Assembly: GCA_023442465.1 (NCBI GenBank)
Contig: JAEZZQ010000012.1
Coordinates: 1-9,944 of the forward strand
Length of the DNA stretch: 9,944 bases
Direction: 5' to 3'
Source of the DNA: Bacillota bacterium
GTDB lineage: Bacteria > Bacillota > Clostridia > Lachnospirales > Lachnospiraceae
In this document: positions 1-7,594 of the stretch, in pieces
Position numbering within the stretch: the stretch's first letter is position 1
Layout: the number at the start of each line of letters is the position of its first letter
The notes under the pieces: model-generated
Database searches by the model: none
The model's input: the letters and a program-made list of their open reading frames with translations, nothing else
What the model was told of the DNA's origin: nothing
Translations under genes and position numbers: made by a program

Positions 1-2
1 CG

Positions 3-95
3 GATGATCGATTGGATAAAACTCGTCACTTGTTTGATAAGGCGTATGACGAGATAGGCAATGAGGGACATCAATCTGGCATGAAATTCATGTAG
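3..95 (+). CDS. C-terminal end of an unidentified protein (cut by window edge)
   Basis: An open frame runs in from the left edge and stops at TAG 93-95, giving 30 visible residues ending in GMKFM. It is mostly polar and charged (DDRLDKTRHLFDKAYDEIG) and shows no motif I recognise. That it is the end of a real gene is suggested by its position: the stop is followed within a few bases by a strong ribosome binding site (AAAGGAGG, 98-105) for the next gene on the same strand, as in an operon. The fragment is too short to assign a function, and chance openness over 30 codons cannot be excluded. Confidence 0.4.
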   Translation, partial: DDRLDKTRHLFDKAYDEIGNEGHQSGMKFM

Positions 96-114
96 CCAAA
101 GGAGGAGAGAGAAA

Positions 115-447
115 GTGGATAACTTAAAGGAAGCAACACTACAATCAGAGCTGCGTTTTAAGGATTTAATAATCAATCCTTGCCATCGCAGTGTTTTAAT
201 AAATAACAACCGCATAGACCTGACCACGAAGGAATTTGATCTCTTGTACTTTTTGGCTATCCATCCGGGATGGGCATTTACAAAATCCCAAATTTATGAG
301 ACCGTATGGGGAGAAGAGTATGTGTGTAATCAACACGCTGTAGAAAATATTATATACAATTTGCGGCGCAAGATGGCTATAAATTCTACAAGTATAAACT
401 ACATTCAAACATTAGTCGGTTATGGCTACAAATTTTTAGCACCTTAG
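115..447 (+). CDS. Stand-alone OmpR/PhoB-type winged-helix DNA-binding protein
   Basis: This 110-residue protein consists almost entirely of a C-terminal response-regulator (Trans_reg_C) winged-helix domain, roughly residues 13-109. Typical family signatures are visible: LTTKEFDLLYFLAIHPG at the start of the helical core, the recognition-helix stretch AVENIIYNLRRKM, and the C-terminal wing VGYGYKF. The N-terminal phospho-receiver domain found in full OmpR-family regulators is absent, so it probably binds DNA without direct histidine-kinase control. The GTG start at 115 is supported by AAAGGAGG ending 9 bases upstream. It precedes an XRE regulator on the same strand (62-base gap), so the two are probably co-transcribed. 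In mobile elements of Clostridia such proteins usually act as local transcription regulators; the target here is not known. Confidence 0.85.
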   Translation: MDNLKEATLQSELRFKDLIINPCHRSVLINNNRIDLTTKEFDLLYFLAIHPGWAFTKSQIYETVWGEEYVCNQHAVENIIYNLRRKMAINSTSINYIQTLVGYGYKFLAP

Positions 448-509
448 TAAAAATATCAAGAGGGCTCATTTTAATAATAAACAGGCAACTGTTCGGAGGT
501 GAAGTGCCG

Positions 510-833
510 ATGGGTGAATCACCTATAAATTTAGGAAGATTAATTAAGAATGCACGGTTAGAGGCAGGATTAACACAGGATAACCTTGCCACACAGGTTG
601 GGGTCACACCACGGTATATAATGGCTATCGAAAATGAAAATAAATATCCAAGTATCCAGGTACTATCTAAGATCATCTGCACTTTGAAAATATCAGCAGA
701 TACAATCTTTTATCCTGAAACGCAGCATACAGACAGAGAAAAGGAACAGCTTATTCACATGATCTATATGTGCGATGAAAGGGAAATTAAGATAGCTGCC
801 GCAACCGTTAAGGCGTTATTGGATGCCAGATAA
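510..833 (+). CDS. Small XRE-family helix-turn-helix regulator
   Basis: A 107-residue protein with an N-terminal Cro/CI-type HTH (about residues 6-62). LGRLIKNARLEAGLTQDNLA gives helices 1-2, VTPRYIMAIENENKYPS the recognition helix and its conserved follow-up, and VLSKIICTLKIS the last helix. The C-terminal tail (EKEQLIHMIYMCDEREIKIAAATVKALLDA) looks helical and may dimerize. An in-frame GTG occurs at 504, but the Shine-Dalgarno CGGAGGT (494-500) is only 3 bases from it. It lies 9 bases from the ATG at 510, which I take as the start. The protein is typical of the short repressor-like regulators of integrative elements and could control excision or transfer; its operators are not identified. 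It is the last gene of the + strand block, followed by a terminator. Confidence 0.85.
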   Translation: MGESPINLGRLIKNARLEAGLTQDNLATQVGVTPRYIMAIENENKYPSIQVLSKIICTLKISADTIFYPETQHTDREKEQLIHMIYMCDEREIKIAAATVKALLDAR

Positions 834-944
834 TCCAGACACATTATCTTTAAGGGTAGAATTTTGTAATCCCATAAAGATTGATTGTTCTTTCTCTGTG
901 TTTAAGAAATCCTTAGAGTGACAGGTTCTGCATAGGCCATGATG

Positions 945-1006
945 ACACATACCATATGCCGCCGACAGGACGCATTGCTCCCTTGGCGGTAGGGTATGTG
1001 TTTTTT
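945..1006 (+). terminator. Intrinsic terminator after the regulator operon
   Basis: A long inverted repeat pairs ACACATACC (945-953) with GGTATGTGT (993-1001). An inner pair, GCCGCC (958-963) with GGCGGT (985-990), extends the stem. It runs directly into a T run (1001-1006). The T tract is on the + strand, so it fits termination of the regulator genes. No T run follows the hairpin when read leftward. The last T overlaps the stop codon of the convergent HTH gene. The stretch 834-944 before it shows nothing else I can support. Confidence 0.7.
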
Positions 1007-1263
1007 CATTTCACCGTAAACAGCAAACTACTCTTGCCGCCATTTTCCCGCCAGCGCTGTTTCTTTTGTAGATAGCCGGTCTTTTCAAGGTCAGCGATAG
1101 CTCTCTGTACCGTGCGGCGTGAGAGCTTTAAGTCCTTGGCAATGGTACCGATGGCAGGATAACAGGTTCCGTCCTTGTTTGCCCGATCTTTCAGGTATCG
1201 GTACACTACTACGGCACGGTGCGGAACATCGACAGCATAGAGAGAAGATAGATAGCTCACCAC
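1006..1263 (-). CDS. Small HTH_36-type helix-turn-helix protein
   Basis: An approximately 85-residue winged-helix protein. The segment VPHRAVVVYRYLKDRANKDGTCYPAIGTIAKDLKLSRRTVQRAIADLEKTGYL contains the classic HTH_36 pattern seen in replication-initiator-like and phage/plasmid proteins: sensing helix, TCYPS-like turn (here TCYPA), and recognition helix SRRTVQRAIADL. The ribosome binding site AGGAGG (minus strand, 1271-1276 region) lies inside or just past the end of the coupling-protein gene. The GTG at 1269 is too close to it. GTG at 1263 (5-base spacer) or 1260 (8-base spacer) is more likely; I use 1263. It directly follows the VirD4-like gene and is presumably translated from the same message. 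Its role in the element, regulation or replication, cannot be told from sequence. Confidence 0.8.
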   Translation of the reverse strand: MVSYLSSLYAVDVPHRAVVVYRYLKDRANKDGTCYPAIGTIAKDLKLSRRTVQRAIADLEKTGYLQKKQRWRENGGKSSLLFTVK

Positions 1264-1272
1264 GAACACCTC

Positions 1273-3075
1273 CTAATCGGTGCGCAGAGGCATAGTAGGA
1301 GACTCCGGCTCATGCTCCTGCACAGGCGTAAGAAGCGTACCTCCGTTTCGGTCATCACTGGGAACATCTGGGAATTCGGCGAAGTCATCCTCGTCATAGG
1401 CGCAGCTCCTTTGGAGAATTTCCTGCTCCAGCTCGAAGCGGTCAGCATAATGAACCTTTCGGGCGGAACGTTCTTCCACCTCAAAGGGCTTTTCGAATCG
1501 GATGCCCCATTTGAGAAACAGGGGCAGCTTTGTACGCATGGAACAGCAGCCGGTCTTGGCTAGAATAAAATTGCCTTTGGGCAGGGTTTTCAGCTCGTCC
1601 GGTGTCATTAGCGGACGCTGAATCATCTGCAGGCTTTGGCTGGGATCATTCTTTCCTCTGCTGATAGAGCCGGACATAACGGTTTTGTTGCCCAGCGCCC
1701 TTGAGAGGATGTCGGCGCTTTCGGAGTTCGGCGCAAAACCACCGAACAGAATATCCTGACAGTTATCGATGATGATTGCGGAACCCTCCTTGCCATAGTT
1801 TTTCTCAAGCTGTGCAAAGGACTGGATGATGGGTACCATGCTGATGCGGCGGGAACGGCCTGCGGAGAACATCATCTCCATCGACTGTATTTTCGGGATA
1901 GTTCCAATCTCATCGGCAAAGATCATGACCCGATTGGGGAGCTTGCCGCCATATTCATCTGCCACGGTCAGCATCTCCCGGTAGAGCTGCTGGAGGAACA
2001 GGGACACCATGAAATATTTCGTATTATCTTCCTCCGGCAGTACGATAAAAATAGCACACTTCTCCTTGCAGAAAGTTTCCGTATCCAGCGAACTGTCAAA
2101 ACACAGAATCTGCTCCATCTCGGAATCCAGAAACGCATTTAGTCTTGACATGGCGGTGGACAACACTGAGGCCATCGCTTGGTCGGCGGTATTGAGAGCG
2201 GCTCCCGCAAACCATCTTGCCTTGTGGTCAGAGGGTAGTTTATCCATCAGCAGCTGGAACTGGCTTTTGTTCTTCACCTGCGAGGGAGCCAGCAAGTCCT
2301 GAATCATTTTGAACACTGATATAATGTGTCGTTTCTCCGGAGGGCAGTATTCCGCAATCAGCAGAATTACCGATGTCAAAAGACCCTCGGCGGCATCGTA
2401 GAAGAAGGCGTTTTGTCCATAGCTTGCCGAGTCCTCGCCGCTGCTGGAGATAATGGTCTTGGCGGTAATCTTTGCATATTTTTCAGCTTTAGCTTTGAGA
2501 GATAAATTGCCCAGATTTTTCTGATAGGCATCCATATATTTGTTGACCAGATGCAGAATGTTGTCGCCGTCCGAACGGGTGGGATTGCGTAGATCCAGCA
2601 CCGATATTTTGTAGCCATAGTAATCCTTTGCGATTCCTGCGTAGTTTCGGAACAAATCTCCCTTTGTGTCTGTGCAGACCCAGCTCATACCGGAGGCACA
2701 GGCATACTCAATATTAGGGTACAGAAAGTTTGCTGTTTTGCCGACACCGGCAGCGCCGATCATGAGGCAGTGAATGTCGCCGTCATCAATGAGAGCAGTG
2801 GTTGAGCCAGCTTTTTGCTTGCAGCCCACCACAAGCCCCTGCAAGGCGGGCAGATTCTGCCCACGCCGCCATTTCTCTGACTCGTAGGGTACATGGGTGT
2901 ATGTCCGTTTGATTTCGTTTTCTGTGGCGAAGCGGGCGGTACCGTGCTGACCGTCACCGACCGTCTTGGATTTGATGCCGCTGAGGGTGTAGTAATGTGC
3001 TAAAAGAGAAAGACCGCCAATGACGAAAAACATCACGGCGGCTACTGCTATGAGAATAGTTACTTGGGATGGCAT
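1273..3075 (-). CDS. VirD4/TraG-like type IV coupling protein (CD1115-like family)
   Basis: A 600-residue membrane-anchored ATPase that links the relaxosome to the conjugation channel. It has one clear N-terminal transmembrane segment (about residues 5-30). QHGTARFAT follows at 43-51, typical of VirD4 proteins. Walker A is GAAGVGKT (107-114), DTKGDL lies at 136-141, and Walker B is VMIFADEI (383-390). SAGRSRRISMVPIIQS (404-419) and TPDELKTLPKGNFIL (491-505) are further conserved coupling-protein stretches. The acidic C-terminal tail (about 555-600) could be the substrate-docking part. I chose ATG at 3075 over the longer frame from 3150 because AAAGGAG sits 8 bases upstream. Only one transmembrane helix is seen, whereas many VirD4 proteins have two. 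Upstream in the transfer operon the reading is interrupted by an oppositely oriented membrane-protein gene, so this gene may need its own promoter in 3076-3186; I see none that is convincing. Confidence 0.93.
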   Translation of the reverse strand: MPSQVTILIAVAAVMFFVIGGLSLLAHYYTLSGIKSKTVGDGQHGTARFATENEIKRTYTHVPYESEKWRRGQNLPALQGLVVGCKQKAGSTTALIDDGDIHCLMIGAAGVGKTANFLYPNIEYACASGMSWVCTDTKGDLFRNYAGIAKDYYGYKISVLDLRNPTRSDGDNILHLVNKYMDAYQKNLGNLSLKAKAEKYAKITAKTIISSSGEDSASYGQNAFFYDAAEGLLTSVILLIAEYCPPEKRHIISVFKMIQDLLAPSQVKNKSQFQLLMDKLPSDHKARWFAGAALNTADQAMASVLSTAMSRLNAFLDSEMEQILCFDSSLDTETFCKEKCAIFIVLPEEDNTKYFMVSLFLQQLYREMLTVADEYGGKLPNRVMIFADEIGTIPKIQSMEMMFSAGRSRRISMVPIIQSFAQLEKNYGKEGSAIIIDNCQDILFGGFAPNSESADILSRALGNKTVMSGSISRGKNDPSQSLQMIQRPLMTPDELKTLPKGNFILAKTGCCSMRTKLPLFLKWGIRFEKPFEVEERSARKVHYADRFELEQEILQRSCAYDEDDFAEFPDVPSDDRNGGTLLTPVQEHEPESPTMPLRTD

Positions 3076-3186
3076 AGGGAAAACTCCTTTCATTTGGATA
3101 AATTCTGTAGTAAAATAATCTAAAATGAAGCCATATTTAGCGGATGACATGGCTTGACAAACTTCAAATTTACAGGAGGAGTATTA

Positions 3187-3717
3187 ATGGGCGAAATTAT
3201 ATCTAGATGGTCAAAAAAATCTTTGTCGCAAGTAATTAACCTTTTATCAGGGGCGTTAATAATGATTTTGTTTATTAATCATTTTACTGTCATAGATATC
3301 CGATTAGATGTTTTGGATTTTATATCTGTAAATTATGCTAATTTAAGTGAGAGCATAATAATGTGGATTTTTGCCGTCTTACTCTTTCATAATTTCATTT
3401 TTAAAATAGTTAGATATATAGTTAAAAAATGCTTTCCCTTTAATACAGAACAAGATGAATTTAAATACTATAATATACTTGTTTTAATTCAAACAAGTGA
3501 AGATGTATTGGATTTAATGGTGTCAATATATGGCCTTATGTTTTTGCTTGCCATTCGTAGTATCAATGTGAACACCGAAATTTTTTATGCTACTCCATTA
3601 GCGCTGTTAACATACTCCGGTATAATTTTAAGATTTGTTGAATCGATTGTTTTTCATTTCTATCTGTCTAATTTATCTATAGTCAACAAATTCATAAAAA
3701 ATAATCGATTGGATTAA
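3187..3717 (+). CDS. Unidentified four-helix membrane protein, inserted against the operon
   Basis: A 176-residue, strongly hydrophobic protein with four likely transmembrane segments at about residues 15-37, 53-77, 96-125 and 135-160. A basic cytoplasmic-type loop (KIVRYIVKK) follows the second helix and a short basic tail ends the protein. I recognise no family and see no catalytic motif. The start at ATG 3187 is set by AGGAGG (3174-3179) 7 bases upstream; an upstream in-frame TTG at 3154 lacks such a site. The gene points opposite to the flanking toprim and coupling-protein genes. Its bases are far more AT-rich than theirs, about 30% GC by eye, and a terminator follows it. These signs point to a separately acquired cargo gene. 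Possible roles include surface or entry exclusion, phage defence, or an immunity protein; none can be shown here. Confidence 0.8.
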   Translation: MGEIISRWSKKSLSQVINLLSGALIMILFINHFTVIDIRLDVLDFISVNYANLSESIIMWIFAVLLFHNFIFKIVRYIVKKCFPFNTEQDEFKYYNILVLIQTSEDVLDLMVSIYGLMFLLAIRSINVNTEIFYATPLALLTYSGIILRFVESIVFHFYLSNLSIVNKFIKNNRLD

Positions 3718-3751
3718 AATACACTTGCCGAATTGTAGAAAGCCGATTTAG

Positions 3752-3784
3752 GCATGGCAGTCAACTTGACCGCCGTGCTTTTTT
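3752..3784 (+). terminator. Intrinsic terminator of the membrane-protein gene
   Basis: GCATGGCAGTC (3752-3762) pairs with GACCGCCGTGC (3768-3778) with one mismatch and one G-T pair, closing a small loop. Six T residues follow at 3779-3784. This is a good intrinsic terminator for rightward transcription from the membrane-protein gene. Its T run overlaps the TAA stop of the convergent toprim gene. Read leftward, the hairpin has no T tract. Confidence 0.75.
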
Positions 3785-4715
3785 ACGTCATCGTCATAAT
3801 CGATTCACTCTGCTCCTGCGAGCATGATGCCTTCAAATCTTCATTCCAATCCTTGTGTGCAGAAACATCATACACCACATCTTTATAATCCTGCTGCTGC
3901 AAAGTTTTATGAATGCGGCTGGCAGCCTTGCGTCCGGATTTATCATTGTCAAGACAAAGTGTCACTCGTTGAAGCTGAGGGTACAGTTCCAACATCTTCA
4001 GTACAGGCTGTTGTGACACACCGTTCAATGCCCCATAACTGGCGTTTTTCCAATTTTGAGGATGCAAACTGATATACGACAGCAGATCGATAGGCGCTTC
4101 AAACACAAACAGGTTGTGGGAATTCGGATTCTTGGAAATGTAATGAAAGCTGTAGGCCGGATGGCTGCCCTCCACGTTGATGCGGAAGCAGCTTCCGGTT
4201 GCCGTGCTTTTCTTATGGGCATGACGGGCAATGCCATTTTCATCATGACCCACGAACACAGCGTTGTGGTATTCGGCATCTTCAAACAGCAGCTTTTCTC
4301 TGGCAAACTCGGACAGAACTTCCCGGCTGATGCAGCGCTGCTTGATAAGATAGGCGAACACCCGGCGCATATCGGTGTGTGCTGGCGGCAGAGTAAAGGG
4401 CTTTCGCTGCTCCGGCTCGCCGCTTTTGCTGTGCTGCCGGTATTCCACTCCCTGTTCACCGCCCAGCAGCAGGCTGACCGCCTCCGGGAAAGACAGGTTG
4501 TAGAGCCGTTTGACGAGATCAATGGCGTAGCTGCCCTCCTGAGCGGAGTGATCATACCAGCTGTTGCCCCGCACGGTGATGCTGTGGTCGCTGGCCAGCC
4601 GCTTATCTCTCCCAGAGGGCAGGAGATTCTCTCCCTGCCGCTGGAGGAAATCCACCAAGTCCACCGAGTTGGCTCGTTCCTTTTGTTCGTCTGTAAAATA
4701 GATGTAGCCTGACAC
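3783..4715 (-). CDS. DUF3991/toprim-domain protein (primase-like)
   Basis: A 310-residue protein of the DUF3991 plus toprim type found in conjugative elements of Firmicutes. The N-terminal part (about 13-87) resembles the DnaG CHC2 region: VDLVDFLQRQG, then WYDHSAQEGSYAIDLVKRLY and SFPEAVSLLLG. The zinc-binding cysteines are missing. DUF3991 covers about 115-190. The toprim fold follows, with LFVFEAPIDLLSY (202-214; E206), LCLDNDKSGRKAA (253-265; D256, D258) and KDWNEDLK (288-295). These acidic residues bind metal in toprim enzymes. The frame opens at ATG 4733, overlapping the relaxase stop. However, GGGAGG lies inside that stretch and points to GTG 4715 with a 7-base spacer, which I chose. 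Translation is probably coupled to the relaxase. A priming or processing role on transferred DNA is inferred from the family, not demonstrated. Confidence 0.85.
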   Translation of the reverse strand: MSGYIYFTDEQKERANSVDLVDFLQRQGENLLPSGRDKRLASDHSITVRGNSWYDHSAQEGSYAIDLVKRLYNLSFPEAVSLLLGGEQGVEYRQHSKSGEPEQRKPFTLPPAHTDMRRVFAYLIKQRCISREVLSEFAREKLLFEDAEYHNAVFVGHDENGIARHAHKKSTATGSCFRINVEGSHPAYSFHYISKNPNSHNLFVFEAPIDLLSYISLHPQNWKNASYGALNGVSQQPVLKMLELYPQLQRVTLCLDNDKSGRKAASRIHKTLQQQDYKDVVYDVSAHKDWNEDLKASCSQEQSESIMTMT

Positions 4716-4729
4716 AATAAAACCTCCCA

Positions 4730-7528
4730 TCATAAATGAATTTGTGGCGCATGGTCATCCCGCTTGTGACCCTGTGCCTGCTTTTTCTCCTGCAGCTTCC
4801 GTCTGCGCTTGCGGTCGATATGACCGGCGGCAATTCCTGCGGTTCTGCGGTAGTCCTCCCGGAACAGATTTTCCAGCCGATGCATCAGCCGGGTAGCGGC
4901 CAGAAGTACCGAGGGATTGCTGTAGCTGCTTATGTTGTCAATCAGATACTGTGCATAGACATTGCCCTGCGCCGCAGACAGCTCCAGCCAGTAAAGGCTC
5001 TTTTCCTTGTCACGGGGAACATCAACCTCATAAAAATACAGCTTGCCGAGAGCATACTGTGCAAACTGATTTCCCTGTTCAGCGGAAGTAGTCAGCCAGC
5101 GGATGGCGGCTTCTACATTCTTTGAAACATCCTCCCCTTGGAGATAGAGCTTGCCGAGCTGGTAAGCCGCAAACTCATTTTTCTTCTCTGCCGATAAGGT
5201 GAACAGTCGGATTGCCGCACCTACATCCTTGGGAATGCTGTCACCGGAAAGATACAGCTTTGCTAAGGCATATTGGGCGTAGGCATTGCCGAGATCGGAG
5301 GAAAGTGTAAGCCACTTGATTGCTTCGGGAACATTCTTCGGGATATCCTCACTGGAAAGATAGAGCTTGCCGAGCTGATAGGCTGCATACTCGTTTTTCT
5401 GTTCTGCGGCGGCTGTAAACATGGCTACTGCTTTTTGAATGTCTTTCTCCACATGATTGCCATCCCTGTACAGCTTTCCGAGAGCATACTGCACTCCGGC
5501 GTTTCCAGCCTCCGCTGCTTTGGTCATCCAATCCACCGCCTGCGCAGGGTTTCCTATACCGGTTTCCAGACACACCTTGCCCAGCAAATATTGGGCATTC
5601 ACATTTCCAAGCTGCGCCGATTTCTCCAGATAGGAAACCGCAGACTGCACATCCTTATCCGCACCGGTTCCGGTGTAGAGCATCTGACCAAGGCGGTATT
5701 GCAGCTTGTCATCGTGGCTGTCCTTTTCCAGGCGATAAAAGCCGGTAAAGGCAGCCTTGAAATGCTGATTGGATGCAGCAGCATCCACCGGTGTACCGAC
5801 ACCATCACGGTGCATTTTTGCAAGCTCATAATCTGCATAGGGGTTTCCCTGATCAGCGGACAGGGTATAGAGCCGGAGCGCCTGCACATAATCCTGCGAC
5901 ACACCCTGACCACGGTAATAAAGGCCGCCGAGGGAATATTGGGCGTATTTATGATTTTTCTCCACTGCCTCCTGAAACCATGAAGCTGCCTGCCCATAGT
6001 CCTGATTGGTTCCAAGACCGGCGGCATACATTTTGCCAATGCGGTATTCCAGATAGGGCTTGGGCTTTTCTTTTTCTGCGGATAAAAAGGCAGCCAGCGC
6101 TTTTTCATACCATTCGTGTGCGGCCTGCAGATCAATCTCACGACCCAAGCCATCGGCGAACATTCTTCCGAGGTCATGTATAGCAAGGGCATTGCCGGAG
6201 TCCGCTTCCAACAGCAACAGATTGTATGCCTTATCAAAGTCTTGTGGTACCTCCTCGCTGCCGTAGAGATATTTTCTCGCCAGTTTGTATTGCTTGCTCC
6301 ACTCGGCACGGAAAATTGTATCGGCAGGCTCCATGAACATTTCATCCGACTCACCATCCGCAGGCTCCGGTAGCTCCGGTTCCGGTGCATCTTCATCCTC
6401 AAATGAAACATGGTGACCACCCAGCTTTAACGCTTCGGCGATCACCATGTTTTTGATACTTTTAAATTGTTTCTGCTGAGAGAGCGGAGGAAGGGGCGGC
6501 AGCTTGTTGGTATAGGTCTTAAGAATTTCATTCTGCCAGTCATTCCATGCCCGGTATAGCTTGTCGACTCGTTCCTCCTTGGCAAGCTCATCCACAATGC
6601 GGTCAATGACGGCTTTCACATCGGCCTTGAGGTATCCATACACTTTTTTTCCGCCTGTGTTCTGGAGCCTCTGAGCCAACAGCGGCAGATCTGCTTCAAT
6701 AGCTTTGTTTTCACAGACACAATCCTGCACCTGTGAAAGCAGCTCGGCCATCACTTCGGCGGCACCTTTCTTGAGTTGGATTCGAGCTTCGCTCTGATGT
6801 TCATAAATATGAGCGAAATCCTGACGGAAAATATCGTGTGCCAGTTCTGAGCGCATGGCTTCGATGGCAGGCTCAGTGAGAAATCCGTCATTGTCTTTGG
6901 CGGAGTAAACCATGAGATGCACATGGGGGTGATGGCTTTCGTTATGAAAGGCGGAATACCAGCGGAGGTTCTCGCTGTCTATTTTCATATGCTTGCAGAG
7001 CATGGCTTTTTTGCTGCGCAGTAAATCCTGCCACTGCTTTCCGCTGTCGTATCCGAGCCTTGCGGCATCCTCCCGGCGCAGGCTGATGACATGAGTCCAG
7101 ACAGCGCCCTTGTGGTTGCACACATCCTCCTGCACCTTTGCCAGCACTACCGGTACTCCCGCATCAGTAAACAGACCATGCTCGCCGATCCACTCAACAC
7201 GGGGACGGCCTGCGATGTACTCCACATAATTTTCACGCTTGCCGATGAGGTTTAGGTTCTGTTCCAATGCCAGGGAGATAAATTCAGTCGCATTGCCGAT
7301 GGTGGGGCTTTCGCAGTAGTCAGCATACTCCAGCATATCTTTAGAAGAGGGAATGTCTTGAATAAGCTGCCCGATGAGCTGCTGCTGTTTGACCGTAGCC
7401 GGTAACAGCTGTTTGCTCTCGTCAATCTTTTCGACACCCTCACGGGTTCCGATGTACTTCACATAGTTTTCAAGCTGGGCTGGCGGGACATCCCGCATAT
7501 ATTGTGAGGTAAATATGATTTTTGGCAT
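4730..7528 (-). CDS. Relaxase (MobL/MobP3-like) fused to a Sel1-repeat domain
   Basis: A 932-residue protein that should nick the element at oriT and stay attached to the 5' end during transfer. The N-terminal relaxase part (1 to about 340) contains Y101, Y104 and other tyrosines and the metal-binding histidine cluster HNESHHPHVHLMVYS (195-209). This form is close to the MobL/MobP3 relaxases of Firmicutes. A proline- and acid-rich linker (about 343-400) leads to roughly twelve Sel1-like repeats (about 412-866). Each carries an AQYxLGKLYxxG helix and an AxxWxxxAAxxG helix, forming an alpha-solenoid that usually binds proteins. The C-terminus is very basic (DRKRRRKLQEKKQ, from 905). ATG 7528 is preferred over the longer frame from 7573 because AAAGGAGG ends 5 bases upstream. 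The catalytic tyrosine cannot be fixed by eye. A terminator-like hairpin sits just upstream (7561-7594). Confidence 0.9.
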   Translation of the reverse strand: MPKIIFTSQYMRDVPPAQLENYVKYIGTREGVEKIDESKQLLPATVKQQQLIGQLIQDIPSSKDMLEYADYCESPTIGNATEFISLALEQNLNLIGKRENYVEYIAGRPRVEWIGEHGLFTDAGVPVVLAKVQEDVCNHKGAVWTHVISLRREDAARLGYDSGKQWQDLLRSKKAMLCKHMKIDSENLRWYSAFHNESHHPHVHLMVYSAKDNDGFLTEPAIEAMRSELAHDIFRQDFAHIYEHQSEARIQLKKGAAEVMAELLSQVQDCVCENKAIEADLPLLAQRLQNTGGKKVYGYLKADVKAVIDRIVDELAKEERVDKLYRAWNDWQNEILKTYTNKLPPLPPLSQQKQFKSIKNMVIAEALKLGGHHVSFEDEDAPEPELPEPADGESDEMFMEPADTIFRAEWSKQYKLARKYLYGSEEVPQDFDKAYNLLLLEADSGNALAIHDLGRMFADGLGREIDLQAAHEWYEKALAAFLSAEKEKPKPYLEYRIGKMYAAGLGTNQDYGQAASWFQEAVEKNHKYAQYSLGGLYYRGQGVSQDYVQALRLYTLSADQGNPYADYELAKMHRDGVGTPVDAAASNQHFKAAFTGFYRLEKDSHDDKLQYRLGQMLYTGTGADKDVQSAVSYLEKSAQLGNVNAQYLLGKVCLETGIGNPAQAVDWMTKAAEAGNAGVQYALGKLYRDGNHVEKDIQKAVAMFTAAAEQKNEYAAYQLGKLYLSSEDIPKNVPEAIKWLTLSSDLGNAYAQYALAKLYLSGDSIPKDVGAAIRLFTLSAEKKNEFAAYQLGKLYLQGEDVSKNVEAAIRWLTTSAEQGNQFAQYALGKLYFYEVDVPRDKEKSLYWLELSAAQGNVYAQYLIDNISSYSNPSVLLAATRLMHRLENLFREDYRRTAGIAAGHIDRKRRRKLQEKKQAQGHKRDDHAPQIHL
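4973..5404 (-). repeat. Tandem 216-base duplication inside the Sel1 region of the relaxase
   Basis: Residues 709-780 and 781-852 of the relaxase are two adjacent 72-residue units, each made of two Sel1 repeats. They begin EQKNEYAAYQLGKLYL and EKKNEFAAYQLGKLYL. Similarity is also visible in the DNA: AGATAGAGCTTGCCGAGCTG occurs at 5142-5161 and again at 5358-5377, exactly 216 bases apart. This indicates repeat expansion by duplication more recent than the other, more diverged Sel1 units. Confidence 0.75.
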
Positions 7529-7560
7529 GGCGGCCTCCTTTCTAAGTTTTGGGCAAAAGA

Positions 7561-7594
7561 AAAGAGCGACCACGGTTTTTAGTGATCGCTCTTT
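7561..7594 (-). terminator. Intrinsic terminator of the HEPN-like gene
   Basis: AAAGAGCGACCAC (7561-7573) pairs with GTGATCGCTCTTT (7582-7594) with a single mismatch, leaving an 8-base loop. Read leftward it is followed by TTTTCTTTT, so it can end transcription of the HEPN-like gene, whose stop lies 19 bases before it. It is only 33 bases upstream of the relaxase start, and a rightward T run is weaker. Confidence 0.75.

Noticed and set aside
3154..3159. Perfect TTGACA -35-like hexamer before the membrane-protein gene
   Set aside because: A -10 box at 16-18 bases is absent; the spacing would fall on the ribosome binding site.
4056..4712. Plus-strand 218-residue open frame opposite the toprim gene
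   Set aside because: It is antisense to a well-supported DUF3991/toprim gene and has no family signature of its own.
4736..5125. Plus-strand open frame with a signal-peptide-like start (MNLWRMVIPLVTLCLL)
   Set aside because: It is exactly antisense to the basic C-terminus and last Sel1 repeats of the relaxase, has no ribosome binding site, and the relaxase frame has clear domain support.
4973..5404. Direct repeats considered as a possible CRISPR array
   Set aside because: They are protein-coding Sel1 repeats in frame, with 216-base spacing and no unique spacers.
5273..5983. Long plus-strand open frame opposite the Sel1 repeats
   Set aside because: It is a shadow of the repetitive relaxase coding frame; the translation shows no domain and no ribosome binding site.
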